A DNA stretch of 64,000 nt from the NCBI GenBank assembly GCA_030704615.1, contig CM060731.1, positions 42,470,001 to 42,534,000 of the forward strand, written 5' to 3'. The notes below the pieces were generated by a model, which saw only the letters and a program-made list of their open reading frames with translations, ran no database searches and was not told the origin of the DNA. The position numbers and the translations under genes are program-made. This document shows positions 1 to 14,500 of the stretch, piece after piece; the stretch's first letter is position 1; each line of letters starts with the position of its first letter. Source of the DNA: Takakia lepidozioides. Lineage: Eukaryota > Streptophyta > Takakiopsida > Takakiales > Takakiaceae.

Positions 1-879
1 GAGCTATTCTCTGTCTGTGAACACTTCTACTTTGATTGCGTTCTGTTGGACGCCATGGCGCAGGGCATACCACAAAACACTCCCTGCCACTCACCTGAGG
101 CATCCTCACTAACACACATCTTTATGTGGTGGTTTTTGGGACGGGCACAGGTGAGGGTCTTCACTTGTGTTGATTTCCTGAAGCTTGCAGTTCCTATTCT
201 TGCAAATGTGGGTGGTGCTGAGCCTCTTGCCGCTTCAAAACTGCCAGCATACGGATGCAGACCTGCTTCAACTGGGCTCCAATGAGGATCTACTTCTGCT
301 CCTTACCTTGTTTGTGGTTTCTTGCAACCATATCTACATGGCAGGAGGTAGGGCAGACACGAGAACTCATGGAATACAAATCTACCGATTTATCTACTGT
401 TTTTTTCATGTTTCAATGCGGGTATAATGTAGCGGTCGGTACCTTGGCTGCACTGAAATTCGGCTCTACAATGAAACCTCTTGGCTGGTTATTAAGACGG
501 ACTGTTGTGCCTTACTAGACAACACACATTCTGCAAGACCTTCATTTCACTTTGATTTCATATGATGGACTGCAAACAGGGGTTTTTTAATTACCTTTCT
601 ACCCTGGCAGAGCTGTTCTTAAGACCCTGGAATACCACTCCAGACTTGTATCTGCTTCAAAAGACTCGGCCTTGTTTTTATTTTGTGAATCCTGCTTGTG
701 TCTTATGTCTCGTAAAACAGACATTGTGGTTATTTATAGACTACCAAGCATCACATTGTTGGGCTCTTTTTAGACTACAAACTGTTTTCTAAAGTACCCC
801 AAGTGATCTCTTGGGACAAAAAATTGGTAAGCTCTATATGGCCTCTTAATATACTCCCTATATTGTGCTTGCTTTGCGT

Positions 880-1830
880 CTCCGCTGGCCTGCAATAGAA
901 ATACCGGATCCAGATGTACCAGTATGGGTTGGCTGGAATATGCTTAAGACATGTATGTCTTAATGTTTCAATTTCAATTTTAAGTACTATATGCTTGGCT
1001 CTGGAGATTTATCTGCAATCCGGGTTTTTGAAATGAGATTACAATCTACAAGTATGGTGATGAATATCAAACCCATGGTGCTTTCATGATATGAATGACC
1101 AGGAATCCCGCCCTCCCAGCCTGTTTTTTCAGATACCCTGAAATGTAACGAGGTATTCAAATGAGATGGTTAAAAAAAAAGGGGGGTTGTTAGATGGTGC
1201 CCTGTAAAGGGCTGCATTGTCTTTCAATGACAATGACCTCAGTGGTCTTGTCCATGTCCTGACATGACATGTATATCTTCCCTCTCTTTATCTGATCAGT
1301 GTACTTAGTGGTTTTTGTACACACCATCTACCCTTCTCCTTTCCTGTTTCACCTTCTCATTTTGATGTACTAACAATGTTTTTTGAAGGGCCTTGGCAGA
1401 TAGGCAACAAACACATTCCAAACTGGAATGATGAACTGAAAGCCCTGGGGTATGAATCTCCCTTGGCCAGGTATGTTCTTCTCCAGCAATAGTATGGTTG
1501 ATTGATTGGGTATGAAAAGTAAGGCATCCTTGATGATACCTGAAATAAGCACAGAGCATCTAAAGGACTTTTGAATGCCGATATTATGAGCTAAGCCCTG
1601 GTAAGACAGCTTACGGGAGTATGTGTACACCTTATACATGATCCGGTCAATGCACACTACTTTTGTTAGCTAGTCTCATGTAGCCGATGCCTTATATCAG
1701 AATCAGATACCTTATGATTGAGTGACTGCCATGTCCTTTGATCAAGTGCTTCTATACTTCTCTTAGATATGGCTTTGCTCCTTGTGGCACCATAAGAAAA
1801 TACCCAACTCTAATCTGTTGCTAGAAGATG
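880..1830 (+). other. Coding-looking, exon-like segments in the unit (unidentified)
   Basis: Two segments read like spliced protein exons. Near 882-945 a frame reads WPAIEIPDPDVPVWVGW. At 1389-1470, after a TACTAAC branch-point-like sequence and a T-rich tract ending in AG, a frame reads HIPNWNDELKALGYESPLAR and ends at a GTATGT donor. Joining that to the AG at 1765-1766 continues as YGFAPCGTIRKYP before a stop. I do not recognise the protein. These could be remnants of a captured gene copied along with the array. All full units carry them unchanged. Confidence 0.3.
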
Positions 1831-2174
1831 TTTTGTCTATATCACAGGCATGTTACTACAGACCTGAGCTGCTGTGTATCTTGACAAGGTTCCTTGAACG
1901 AGGTTCCTTCCCTAGCCTGTTCTTCCCTGTGCAAGAACTTATTGAGATACTGAAAGGTATTTTCTAAAAACTTGTACCTATCCAGAGCTAAGTATACCAC
2001 TGAACTCTCTGTTCTTTTCTCGTGATACTATACCGGTCTTGCTATGATACACTTTATGCCAATGTTTCATTCATGACCCGAGGAAGAGAGGATGTAGGAT
2101 TCTACTCCCTTGGATAATATAATCTCTAAGGATAGAACTACATGGAAGAGGGGAAACCTTATGAGAAGGGGTCT

Positions 2175-2224
2175 GGTATGCACTCCCTTACGGGGTGAGT
2201 GCATACCACACTCACTCCGTAAGG
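2175..2224. repeat. Compound hairpin inside the macrosatellite unit
   Basis: GGTATGCACTC (2175-2185) is followed by its reverse complement GAGTGCATACC (2197-2207). An overlapping second pair, CCTTACGGGGTGAG and CTCACTCCGTAAGG, matches 13 of 14. The structure recurs in every full unit. A CT-rich tract (2256-2285) follows it. Confidence 0.75.
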
Positions 2225-2500
2225 TTCTGCCATGCCAGGGGATTGGCTGGTGGGTCCCTCTCTCTCCCTCTCTCCCTCTCCCTCTATAACTCTTTGGATT
2301 TCATCTGGCCTTAACCTTTTTGAGGCCGGTTATTTGGTTTTTCATCCCAATCTTTTTTCATCCAAACTTGGCTGATATTATTGTAGGATGATGAAACTTA
2401 ATGTACAGAAAGCTTGGTTTACCATTTGTTTCTTTCATCTAAACTGGATGAACTACATGAATAATGGTGACCTATTTTAATCCAAGAGATAGTAATTTTA

Positions 2501-2523
2501 CCATCATTTATTATAAATGATGG
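2501..2523. repeat. Short perfect inverted repeat in the macrosatellite unit
   Basis: Arms CCATCATTTA and TAAATGATGG around TTA, present in every full unit. About 25 bp further on lies a telomere-like CCCTAACCCTAA stretch. Confidence 0.6.
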
Positions 2524-5500
2524 CAGTTATAAAACTTGAGCCTATACCCTAACCCTAAAAGATACCTTTTTATTGGATGTCATCCATTGACAAAGTGCAT
2601 CTCGTGCTAAAATGCGACTTTTCGTCCACCCTGCATGACAAATCGAGGAGCTGTGCCCTAAGCGGGCCGACACATTTCACAGCACAGAACTCGTGCTTCA
2701 GGGATCCTCGATGATGCGCCGTGTAAATCTGCTCCCCTGCTGCTGCATGGTACTCGTGATGGCTGGCTCTTGGGATGCGCATTGGCGGTTAGGCAGATTC
2801 CTCTCTGGCAGGCGACAAAGCGATGATCGCTTTGCTCAGACCCTCATGGTTCTTTTTAATTTGCAGCGGCGCTTTTACTCCTCGTTGGGAAGTACTCTAT
2901 CCCTATTTATCTACATATTACATGCGGCTCTCTTTTTGTATGAGCTATTCTCTGTCTGTGAACACTTCTACTTTGATTGCGTTCTGTTGGACGCCATGGC
3001 GCAGGGCATACCACAAAACACTCCCTGCCACTCACCTGAGGCATCCTCACTAACACACATCTTTATGTGGTGGTTTTTGGGACGGGCACAGGTGAGGGTC
3101 TTCACTTGTGTTGATTTCCTGAAGCTTGCAGTTCCTATTCTTGCAAATGTGGGTGGTGCTGAGCCTCTTGCCGCTTCAAAACTGCCAGCATACGGATGCA
3201 GACCTGCTTCAACTGGGCTCCAATGAGGATCTACTTCTGCTCCTTACCTTGTTTGTGGTTTCTTGCAACCATATCTACATGGCAGGAGGTAGGGCAGACA
3301 CGAGAACTCATGGAATACAAATCTACCGATTTATCTACTGTTTTTTTCATGTTTCAATGCGGGTATAATGTAGCGGTCGGTACCTTGGCTGCACTGAAAT
3401 TCGGCTCTACAATGAAACCTCTTGGCTGGTTATTAAGACGGACTGTTGTGCCTTACTAGACAACACACATTCTGCAAGACCTTCATTTCACTTTGATTTC
3501 ATATGATGGACTGCAAACAGGGGTTTTTTAATTACCTTTCTACCCTGGCAGAGCTGTTCTTAAGACCCTGGAATACCACTCCAGACTTGTATCTGCTTCA
3601 AAAGACTCGGCCTTGTTTTTATTTTGTGAATCCTGCTTGTGTCTTATGTCTCGTAAAACAGACATTGTGGTTATTTATAGACTACCAAGCATCACATTGT
3701 TGGGCTCTTTTTAGACTACAAACTGTTTTCTAAAGTACCCCAAGTGATCTCTTGGGACAAAAAATTGGTAAGCTCTATATGGCCTCTTAATATACTCCCT
3801 ATATTGTGCTTGCTTTGCGTCTCCGCTGGCCTGCAATAGAAATACCGGATCCAGATGTACCAGTATGGGTTGGCTGGAATATGCTTAAGACATGTATGTC
3901 TTAATGTTTCAATTTCAATTTTAAGTACTATATGCTTGGCTCTGGAGATTTATCTGCAATCCGGGTTTTTGAAATGAGATTACAATCTACAAGTATGGTG
4001 ATGAATATCAAACCCATGGTGCTTTCATGATATGAATGACCAGGAATCCCGCCCTCCCAGCCTGTTTTTTCAGATACCCTGAAATGTAACGAGGTATTCA
4101 AATGAGATGGTTAAAAAAAAGGGGGGTTGTTAGATGGTGCCCTGTAAAGGGCTGCATTGTCTTTCAATGACAATGACCTCAGTGGTCTTGTCCATGTCCT
4201 GACATGACATGTATATCTTCCCTCTCTTTATCTGATCAGTGTACTTAGTGGTTTTTGTACACACCATCTACCCTTCTCCTTTCCTGTTTCACCTTCTCAT
4301 TTTGATGTACTAACAATGTTTTTTGAAGGGCCTTGGCAGATAGGCAACAAACACATTCCAAACTGGAATGATGAACTGAAAGCCCTGGGGTATGAATCTC
4401 CCTTGGCCAGGTATGTTCTTCTCCAGCAATAGTATGGTTGATTGATTGGGTATGAAAAGTAAGGCATCCTTGATGATACCTGAAATAAGCACAGAGCATC
4501 TAAAGGACTTTTGAATGCCGATATTATGAGCTAAGCCCTGGTAAGACAGCTTACGGGAGTATGTGTACACCTTATACATGATCCGGTCAATGCACACTAC
4601 TTTTGTTAGCTAGTCTCATGTAGCCGATGCCTTATATCAGAATCAGATACCTTATGATTGAGTGACTGCCATGTCCTTTGATCAAGTGCTTCTATACTTC
4701 TCTTAGATATGGCTTTGCTCCTTGTGGCACCATAAGAAAATACCCAACTCTAATCTGTTGCTAGAAGATGTTTTGTCTATATCACAGGCATGTTACTACA
4801 GACCTGAGCTGCTGTGTATCTTGACAAGGTTCCTTGAACGAGGTTCCTTCCCTAGCCTGTTCTTCCCTGTGCAAGAACTTATTGAGATACTGAAAGGTAT
4901 TTTCTAAAAACTTGTACCTATCCAGAGCTAAGTATACCACTGAACTCTCTGTTCTTTTCTCGTGATACTATACCGGTCTTGCTATGATACACTTTATGCC
5001 AATGTTTCATTCATGACCCGAGGAAGAGAGGATGTAGGATTCTACTCCCTTGGATAATATAATCTCTAAGGATAGAACTACATGGAAGAGGGGAAACCTT
5101 ATGAGAAGGGGTCTGGTATGCACTCCCTTACGGGGTGAGTGCATACCACACTCACTCCGTAAGGTTCTGCCATGCCAGGGGATTGGCTGGTGGGTCCCTC
5201 TCTCTCCCTCTCTCCCTCTCCCTCTATAACTCTTTGGATTTCATCTGGCCTTAACCTTTTTGAGGCCGGTTATTTGGTTTTTCATCCCAATCTTTTTTCA
5301 TCCAAACTTGGCTGATATTATTGTAGGATGATGAAACTTAATGTACAGAAAGCTTGGTTTACCATTTGTTTCTTTCATCTAAACTGGATGAACTACATGA
5401 ATAATGGTGACCTATTTTAATCCAAGAGATAGTAATTTTACCATCATTTATTATAAATGATGGCAGTTATAAAACTTGAGCCTATACCCTAACCCTAAAA

Positions 5501-8500
5501 GATACCTTTTTATTGGATGTCATCCATTGACAAAGTGCATCTCGTGCTAAAATGCGACTTTTCGTCCACCCTGCATGACAAATCGAGGAGCTGTGCCCTA
5601 AGCGGGCCGACACATTTCACAGCACAGAACTCGTGCTTCAGGGATCCTCGATGATGCGCCGTGTAAATCTGCTCCCCTGCTGCTGCATGGTACTCGTGAT
5701 GGCTGGCTCTTGGGATGCGCATTGGCGGTTAGGCAGATTCCTCTCTGGCAGGCGACAAAGCGATGATCGCTTTGCTCAGACCCTCATGGTTCTTTTTAAT
5801 TTGCAGCGGCGCTTTTACTCCTCGTTGGGAAGTACTCTATCCCTATTTATCTACATATTACATGCGGCTCTCTTTTTGTATGAGCTATTCTCTGTCTGTG
5901 AACACTTCTACTTTGATTGCGTTCTGTTGGACGCCATGGCGCAGGGCATACCACAAAACACTCCCTGCCACTCACCTGAGGCATCCTCACTAACACACAT
6001 CTTTATGTGGTGGTTTTTGGGACGGGCACAGGTGAGGGTCTTCACTTGTGTTGATTTCCTGAAGCTTGCAGTTCCTATTCTTGCAAATGTGGGTGGTGCT
6101 GAGCCTCTTGCCGCTTCAAAACTGCCAGCATACGGATGCAGACCTGCTTCAACTGGGCTCCAATGAGGATCTACTTCTGCTCCTTACCTTGTTTGTGGTT
6201 TCTTGCAACCATATCTACATGGCAGGAGGTAGGGCAGACACGAGAACTCATGGAATACAAATCTACCGATTTATCTACTGTTTTTTTCATGTTTCAATGC
6301 GGGTATAATGTAGCGGTCGGTACCTTGGCTGCACTGAAATTCGGCTCTACAATGAAACCTCTTGGCTGGTTATTAAGACGGACTGTTGTGCCTTACTAGA
6401 CAACACACATTCTGCAAGACCTTCATTTCACTTTGATTTCATATGATGGACTGCAAACAGGGGTTTTTTAATTACCTTTCTACCCTGGCAGAGCTGTTCT
6501 TAAGACCCTGGAATACCACTCCAGACTTGTATCTGCTTCAAAAGACTCGGCCTTGTTTTTATTTTGTGAATCCTGCTTGTGTCTTATGTCTCGTAAAACA
6601 GACATTGTGGTTATTTATAGACTACCAAGCATCACATTGTTGGGCTCTTTTTAGACTACAAACTGTTTTCTAAAGTACCCCAAGTGATCTCTTGGGACAA
6701 AAAATTGGTAAGCTCTATATGGCCTCTTAATATACTCCCTATATTGTGCTTGCTTTGCGTCTCCGCTGGCCTGCAATAGAAATACCGGATCCAGATGTAC
6801 CAGTATGGGTTGGCTGGAATATGCTTAAGACATGTATGTCTTAATGTTTCAATTTCAATTTTAAGTACTATATGCTTGGCTCTGGAGATTTATCTGCAAT
6901 CCGGGTTTTTGAAATGAGATTACAATCTACAAGTATGGTGATGAATATCAAACCCATGGTGCTTTCATGATATGAATGACCAGGAATCCCGCCCTCCCAG
7001 CCTGTTTTTTCAGATACCCTGAAATGTAACGAGGTATTCAAATGAGATGGTTAAAAAAAAAGGGGGGTTGTTAGATGGTGCCCTGTAAAGGGCTGCATTG
7101 TCTTTCAATGACAATGACCTCAGTGGTCTTGTCCATGTCCTGACATGACATGTATATCTTCCCTCTCTTTATCTGATCAGTGTACTTAGTGGTTTTTGTA
7201 CACACCATCTACCCTTCTCCTTTCCTGTTTCACCTTCTCATTTTGATGTACTAACAATGTTTTTTGAAGGGCCTTGGCAGATAGGCAACAAACACATTCC
7301 AAACTGGAATGATGAACTGAAAGCCCTGGGGTATGAATCTCCCTTGGCCAGGTATGTTCTTCTCCAGCAATAGTATGGTTGATTGATTGGGTATGAAAAG
7401 TAAGGCATCCTTGATGATACCTGAAATAAGCACAGAGCATCTAAAGGACTTTTGAATGCCGATATTATGAGCTAAGCCCTGGTAAGACAGCTTACGGGAG
7501 TATGTGTACACCTTATACATGATCCGGTCAATGCACACTACTTTTGTTAGCTAGTCTCATGTAGCCGATGCCTTATATCAGAATCAGATACCTTATGATT
7601 GAGTGACTGCCATGTCCTTTGATCAAGTGCTTCTATACTTCTCTTAGATATGGCTTTGCTCCTTGTGGCACCATAAGAAAATACCCAACTCTAATCTGTT
7701 GCTAGAAGATGTTTTGTCTATATCACAGGCATGTTACTACAGACCTGAGCTGCTGTTGTATCTTGACAAGGTTCCTTGAACGAGGTTCCTTCCCTAGCCT
7801 GTTCTTCCCTGTGCAAGAACTTATTGAGATACTGAAAGGTATTTTCTAAAAACTTGTACCTATCCAGAGCTAAGTATACCACTGAACTCTCTGTTCTTTT
7901 CTCGTGATACTATACCGGTCTTGCTATGATACACTTTATGCCAATGTTTCATTCATGACCCGAGGAAGAGAGGATGTAGGATTCTACTCCCTTGGATAAT
8001 ATAATCTCTAAGGATAGAACTACATGGAAGAGGGGAAACCTTATGAGAAGGGGTCTGGTATGCACTCCCTTACGGGGTGAGTGCATACCACACTCACTCC
8101 GTAAGGTTCTGCCATGCCAGGGGATTGGCTGGTGGGTCCCTCTCTCTCCCTCTCTCCCTCTCCCTCTATAACTCTTTGGATTTCATCTGGCCTTAACCTT
8201 TTTGAGGCCGGTTATTTGGTTTTTCATCCCAATCTTTTTTCATCCAAACTTGGCTGATATTATTGTAGGATGATGAAACTTAATGTACAGAAAGCTTGGT
8301 TTACCATTTGTTTCTTTCATCTAAACTGGATGAACTACATGAATAATGGTGACCTATTTTAATCCAAGAGATAGTAATTTTACCATCATTTATTATAAAT
8401 GATGGCAGTTATAAAACTTGAGCCTATACCCTAACCCTAAAAGATACCTTTTTATTGGATGTCATCCATTGACAAAGTGCATCTCGTGCTAAAATGCGAC

Positions 8501-11500
8501 TTTTCGTCCACCCTGCATGACAAATCGAGGAGCTGTGCCCTAAGCGGGCCGACACATTTCACAGCACAGAACTCGTGCTTCAGGGATCCTCGATGATGCG
8601 CCGTGTAAATCTGCTCCCCTGCTGCTGCATGGTACTCGTGATGGCTGGCTCTTGGGATGCGCATTGGCGGTTAGGCAGATTCCTCTCTGGCAGGCGACAA
8701 AGCGATGATCGCTTTGCTCAGACCCTCATGGTTCTTTTTAATTTGCAGCGGCGCTTTTACTCCTCGTTGGGAAGTACTCTATCCCTATTTATCTACATAT
8801 TACATGCGGCTCTCTTTTTGTATGAGCTATTCTCTGTCTGTGAACACTTCTACTTTGATTGCGTTCTGTTGGACGCCATGGCGCAGGGCATACCACAAAA
8901 CACTCCCTGCCACTCACCTGAGGCATCCTCACTAACACACATCTTTATGTGGTGGTTTTTGGGACGGGCACAGGTGAGGGTCTTCACTTGTGTTGATTTC
9001 CTGAAGCTTGCAGTTCCTATTCTTGCAAATGTGGGTGGTGCTGAGCCTCTTGCCGCTTCAAAACTGCCAGCATACGGATGCAGACCTGCTTCAACTGGGC
9101 TCCAATGAGGATCTACTTCTGCTCCTTACCTTGTTTGTGGTTTCTTGCAACCATATCTACATGGCAGGAGGTAGGGCAGACACGAGAACTCATGGAATAC
9201 AAATCTACCGATTTATCTACTGTTTTTTTCATGTTTCAATGCGGGTATAATGTAGCGGTCGGTACCTTGGCTGCACTGAAATTCGGCTCTACAATGAAAC
9301 CTCTTGGCTGGTTATTAAGACGGACTGTTGTGCCTTACTAGACAACACACATTCTGCAAGACCTTCATTTCACTTTGATTTCATATGATGGACTGCAAAC
9401 AGGGGTTTTTTAATTACCTTTCTACCCTGGCAGAGCTGTTCTTAAGACCCTGGAATACCACTCCAGACTTGTATCTGCTTCAAAAGACTCGGCCTTGTTT
9501 TTATTTTGTGAATCCTGCTTGTGTCTTATGTCTCGTAAAACAGACATTGTGGTTATTTATAGACTACCAAGCATCACATTGTTGGGCTCTTTTTAGACTA
9601 CAAACTGTTTTCTAAAGTACCCCAAGTGATCTCTTGGGACAAAAAATTGGTAAGCTCTATATGGCCTCTTAATATACTCCCTATATTGTGCTTGCTTTGC
9701 GTCTCCGCTGGCCTGCAATAGAAATACCGGATCCAGATGTACCAGTATGGGTTGGCTGGAATATGCTTAAGACATGTATGTCTTAATGTTTCAATTTCAA
9801 TTTTAAGTACTATATGCTTGGCTCTGGAGATTTATCTGCAATCCGGGTTTTTGAAATGAGATTACAATCTACAAGTATGGTGATGAATATCAAACCCATG
9901 GTGCTTTCATGATATGAATGACCAGGAATCCCGCCCTCCCAGCCTGTTTTTTCAGATACCCTGAAATGTAACGAGGTATTCAAATGAGATGGTTAAAAAA
10001 AAAGGGGGGTTGTTAGATGGTGCCCTGTAAAGGGCTGCATTGTCTTTCAATGACAATGACCTCAGTGGTCTTGTCCATGTCCTGACATGACATGTATATC
10101 TTCCCTCTCTTTATCTGATCAGTGTACTTAGTGGTTTTTGTACACACCATCTACCCTTCTCCTTTCCTGTTTCACCTTCTCATTTTGATGTACTAACAAT
10201 GTTTTTTGAAGGGCCTTGGCAGATAGGCAACAAACACATTCCAAACTGGAATGATGAACTGAAAGCCCTGGGGTATGAATCTCCCTTGGCCAGGTATGTT
10301 CTTCTCCAGCAATAGTATGGTTGATTGATTGGGTATGAAAAGTAAGGCATCCTTGATGATACCTGAAATAAGCACAGAGCATCTAAAGGACTTTTGAATG
10401 CCGATATTATGAGCTAAGCCCTGGTAAGACAGCTTACGGGAGTATGTGTACACCTTATACATGATCCGGTCAATGCACACTACTTTTGTTAGCTAGTCTC
10501 ATGTAGCCGATGCCTTATATCAGAATCAGATACCTTATGATTGAGTGACTGCCATGTCCTTTGATCAAGTGCTTCTATACTTCTCTTAGATATGGCTTTG
10601 CTCCTTGTGGCACCATAAGAAAATACCCAACTCTAATCTGTTGCTAGAAGATGTTTTGTCTATATCACAGGCATGTTACTACAGACCTGAGCTGCTGTTG
10701 TATCTTGACAAGGTTCCTTGAACGAGGTTCCTTCCCTAGCCTGTTCTTCCCTGTGCAAGAACTTATTGAGATACTGAAAGGTATTTTCTAAAAACTTGTA
10801 CCTATCCAGAGCTAAGTATACCACTGAACTCTCTGTTCTTTTCTCGTGATACTATACCGGTCTTGCTATGATACACTTTATGCCAATGTTTCATTCATGA
10901 CCCGAGGAAGAGAGGATGTAGGATTCTACTCCCTTGGATAATATAATCTCTAAGGATAGAACTACATGGAAGAGGGGAAACCTTATGAGAAGGGGTCTGG
11001 TATGCACTCCCTTACGGGGTGAGTGCATACCACACTCACTCCGTAAGGTTCTGCCATGCCAGGGGATTGGCTGGTGGGTCCCTCTCTCTCCCTCTCTCCC
11101 TCTCCCTCTATAACTCTTTGGATTTCATCTGGCCTTAACCTTTTTGAGGCCGGTTATTTGGTTTTTCATCCCAATCTTTTTTCATCCAAACTTGGCTGAT
11201 ATTATTGTAGGATGATGAAACTTAATGTACAGAAAGCTTGGTTTACCATTTGTTTCTTTCATCTAAACTGGATGAACTACATGAATAATGGTGACCTATT
11301 TTAATCCAAGAGATAGTAATTTTACCATCATTTATTATAAATGATGGCAGTTATAAAACTTGAGCCTATACCCTAACCCTAAAAGATACCTTTTTATTGG
11401 ATGTCATCCATTGACAAAGTGCATCTCGTGCTAAAATGCGACTTTTCGTCCACCCTGCATGACAAATCGAGGAGCTGTGCCCTAAGCGGGCCGACACATT

Positions 11501-14500
11501 TCACAGCACAGAACTCGTGCTTCAGGGATCCTCGATGATGCGCCGTGTAAATCTGCTCCCCTGCTGCTGCATGGTACTCGTGATGGCTGGCTCTTGGGAT
11601 GCGCATTGGCGGTTAGGCAGATTCCTCTCTGGCAGGCGACAAAGCGATGATCGCTTTGCTCAGACCCTCATGGTTCTTTTTAATTTGCAGCGGCGCTTTT
11701 ACTCCTCGTTGGGAAGTACTCTATCCCTATTTATCTACATATTACATGCGGCTCTCTTTTTGTATGAGCTATTCTCTGTCTGTGAACACTTCTACTTTGA
11801 TTGCGTTCTGTTGGACGCCATGGCGCAGGGCATACCACAAAACACTCCCTGCCACTCACCTGAGGCATCCTCACTAACACACATCTTTATGTGGTGGTTT
11901 TTGGGACGGGCACAGGTGAGGGTCTTCACTTGTGTTGATTTCCTGAAGCTTGCAGTTCCTATTCTTGCAAATGTGGGTGGTGCTGAGCCTCTTGCCGCTT
12001 CAAAACTGCCAGCATACGGATGCAGACCTGCTTCAACTGGGCTCCAATGAGGATCTACTTCTGCTCCTTACCTTGTTTGTGGTTTCTTGCAACCATATCT
12101 ACATGGCAGGAGGTAGGGCAGACACGAGAACTCATGGAATACAAATCTACCGATTTATCTACTGTTTTTTTCATGTTTCAATGCGGGTATAATGTAGCGG
12201 TCGGTACCTTGGCTGCACTGAAATTCGGCTCTACAATGAAACCTCTTGGCTGGTTATTAAGACGGACTGTTGTGCCTTACTAGACAACACACATTCTGCA
12301 AGACCTTCATTTCACTTTGATTTCATATGATGGACTGCAAACAGGGGTTTTTTAATTACCTTTCTACCCTGGCAGAGCTGTTCTTAAGACCCTGGAATAC
12401 CACTCCAGACTTGTATCTGCTTCAAAAGACTCGGCCTTGTTTTTATTTTGTGAATCCTGCTTGTGTCTTATGTCTCGTAAAACAGACATTGTGGTTATTT
12501 ATAGACTACCAAGCATCACATTGTTGGGCTCTTTTTAGACTACAAACTGTTTTCTAAAGTACCCCAAGTGATCTCTTGGGACAAAAAATTGGTAAGCTCT
12601 ATATGGCCTCTTAATATACTCCCTATATTGTGCTTGCTTTGCGTCTCCGCTGGCCTGCAATAGAAATACCGGATCCAGATGTACCAGTATGGGTTGGCTG
12701 GAATATGCTTAAGACATGTATGTCTTAATGTTTCAATTTCAATTTTAAGTACTATATGCTTGGCTCTGGAGATTTATCTGCAATCCGGGTTTTTGAAATG
12801 AGATTACAATCTACAAGTATGGTGATGAATATCAAACCCATGGTGCTTTCATGATATGAATGACCAGGAATCCCGCCCTCCCAGCCTGTTTTTTCAGATA
12901 CCCTGAAATGTAACGAGGTATTCAAATGAGATGGTTAAAAAAAAAGGGGGTTGTTAGATGGTGCCCTGTAAAGGGCTGCATTGTCTTTCAATGACAATGA
13001 CCTCAGTGGTCTTGTCCATGTCCTGACATGACATGTATATCTTCCCTCTCTTTATCTGATCAGTGTACTTAGTGGTTTTTGTACACACCATCTACCCTTC
13101 TCCTTTCCTGTTTCACCTTCTCATTTTGATGTACTAACAATGTTTTTTGAAGGGCCTTGGCAGATAGGCAACAAACACATTCCAAACTGGAATGATGAAC
13201 TGAAAGCCCTGGGGTATGAATCTCCCTTGGCCAGGTATGTTCTTCTCCAGCAATAGTATGGTTGATTGATTGGGTATGAAAAGTAAGGCATCCTTGATGA
13301 TACCTGAAATAAGCACAGAGCATCTAAAGGACTTTTGAATGCCGATATTATGAGCTAAGCCCTGGTAAGACAGCTTACGGGAGTATGTGTACACCTTATA
13401 CATGATCCGGTCAATGCACACTACTTTTGTTAGCTAGTCTCATGTAGCCGATGCCTTATATCAGAATCAGATACCTTATGATTGAGTGACTGCCATGTCC
13501 TTTGATCAAGTGCTTCTATACTTCTCTTAGATATGGCTTTGCTCCTTGTGGCACCATAAGAAAATACCCAACTCTAATCTGTTGCTAGAAGATGTTTTGT
13601 CTATATCACAGGCATGTTACTACAGACCTGAGCTGCTGCTGTATCTTGACAAGGTTCCTTGAACGAGGTTCCTTCCCTAGCCTGTTCTTCCCTGTGCAAG
13701 AACTTATTGAGATACTGAAAGGTATTTTCTAAAAACTTGTACCTATCCAGAGCTAAGTATACCACTGAACTCTCTGTTCTTTTCTCGTGATACTATACCG
13801 GTCTTGCTATGATACACTTTATGCCAATGTTTCATTCATGACCCGAGGAAGAGAGGATGTAGGATTCTACTCCCTTGGATAATATAATCTCTAAGGATAG
13901 AACTACATGGAAGAGGGGAAACCTTATGAGAAGGGGTCTGGTATGCACTCCCTTACGGGGTGAGTGCATACCACACTCACTCCGTAAGGTTCTGCCATGC
14001 CAGGGGATTGGCTGGTGGGTCCCTCTCTCTCCCTCTCTCCCTCTCCCTCTATAACTCTTTGGATTTCATCTGGCCTTAACCTTTTTGAGGCCGGTTATTT
14101 GGTTTTTCATCCCAATCTTTTTTCATCCAAACTTGGCTGATATTATTGTAGGATGATGAAACTTAATGTACAGAAAGCTTGGTTTACCATTTGTTTCTTT
14201 CATCTAAACTGGATGAACTACATGAATAATGGTGACCTATTTTAATCCAAGAGATAGTAATTTTACCATCATTTATTATAAATGATGGCAGTTATAAAAC
14301 TTGAGCCTATACCCTAACCCTAAAAGATACCTTTTTATTGGATGTCATCCATTGACAAAGTGCATCTCGTGCTAAAATGCGACTTTTCGTCCACCCTGCA
14401 TGACAAATCGAGGAGCTGTGCCCTAAGCGGGCCGACACATTTCACAGCACAGAACTCGTGCTTCAGGGATCCTCGATGATGCGCCGTGTAAATCTGCTCC

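Noticed and set aside
2693-3226. 177-codon open frame in every macrosatellite unit
   Set aside because: No recognisable domain. It crosses splice-like signals and overlaps other open frames; its repetition reflects the array, not selection.
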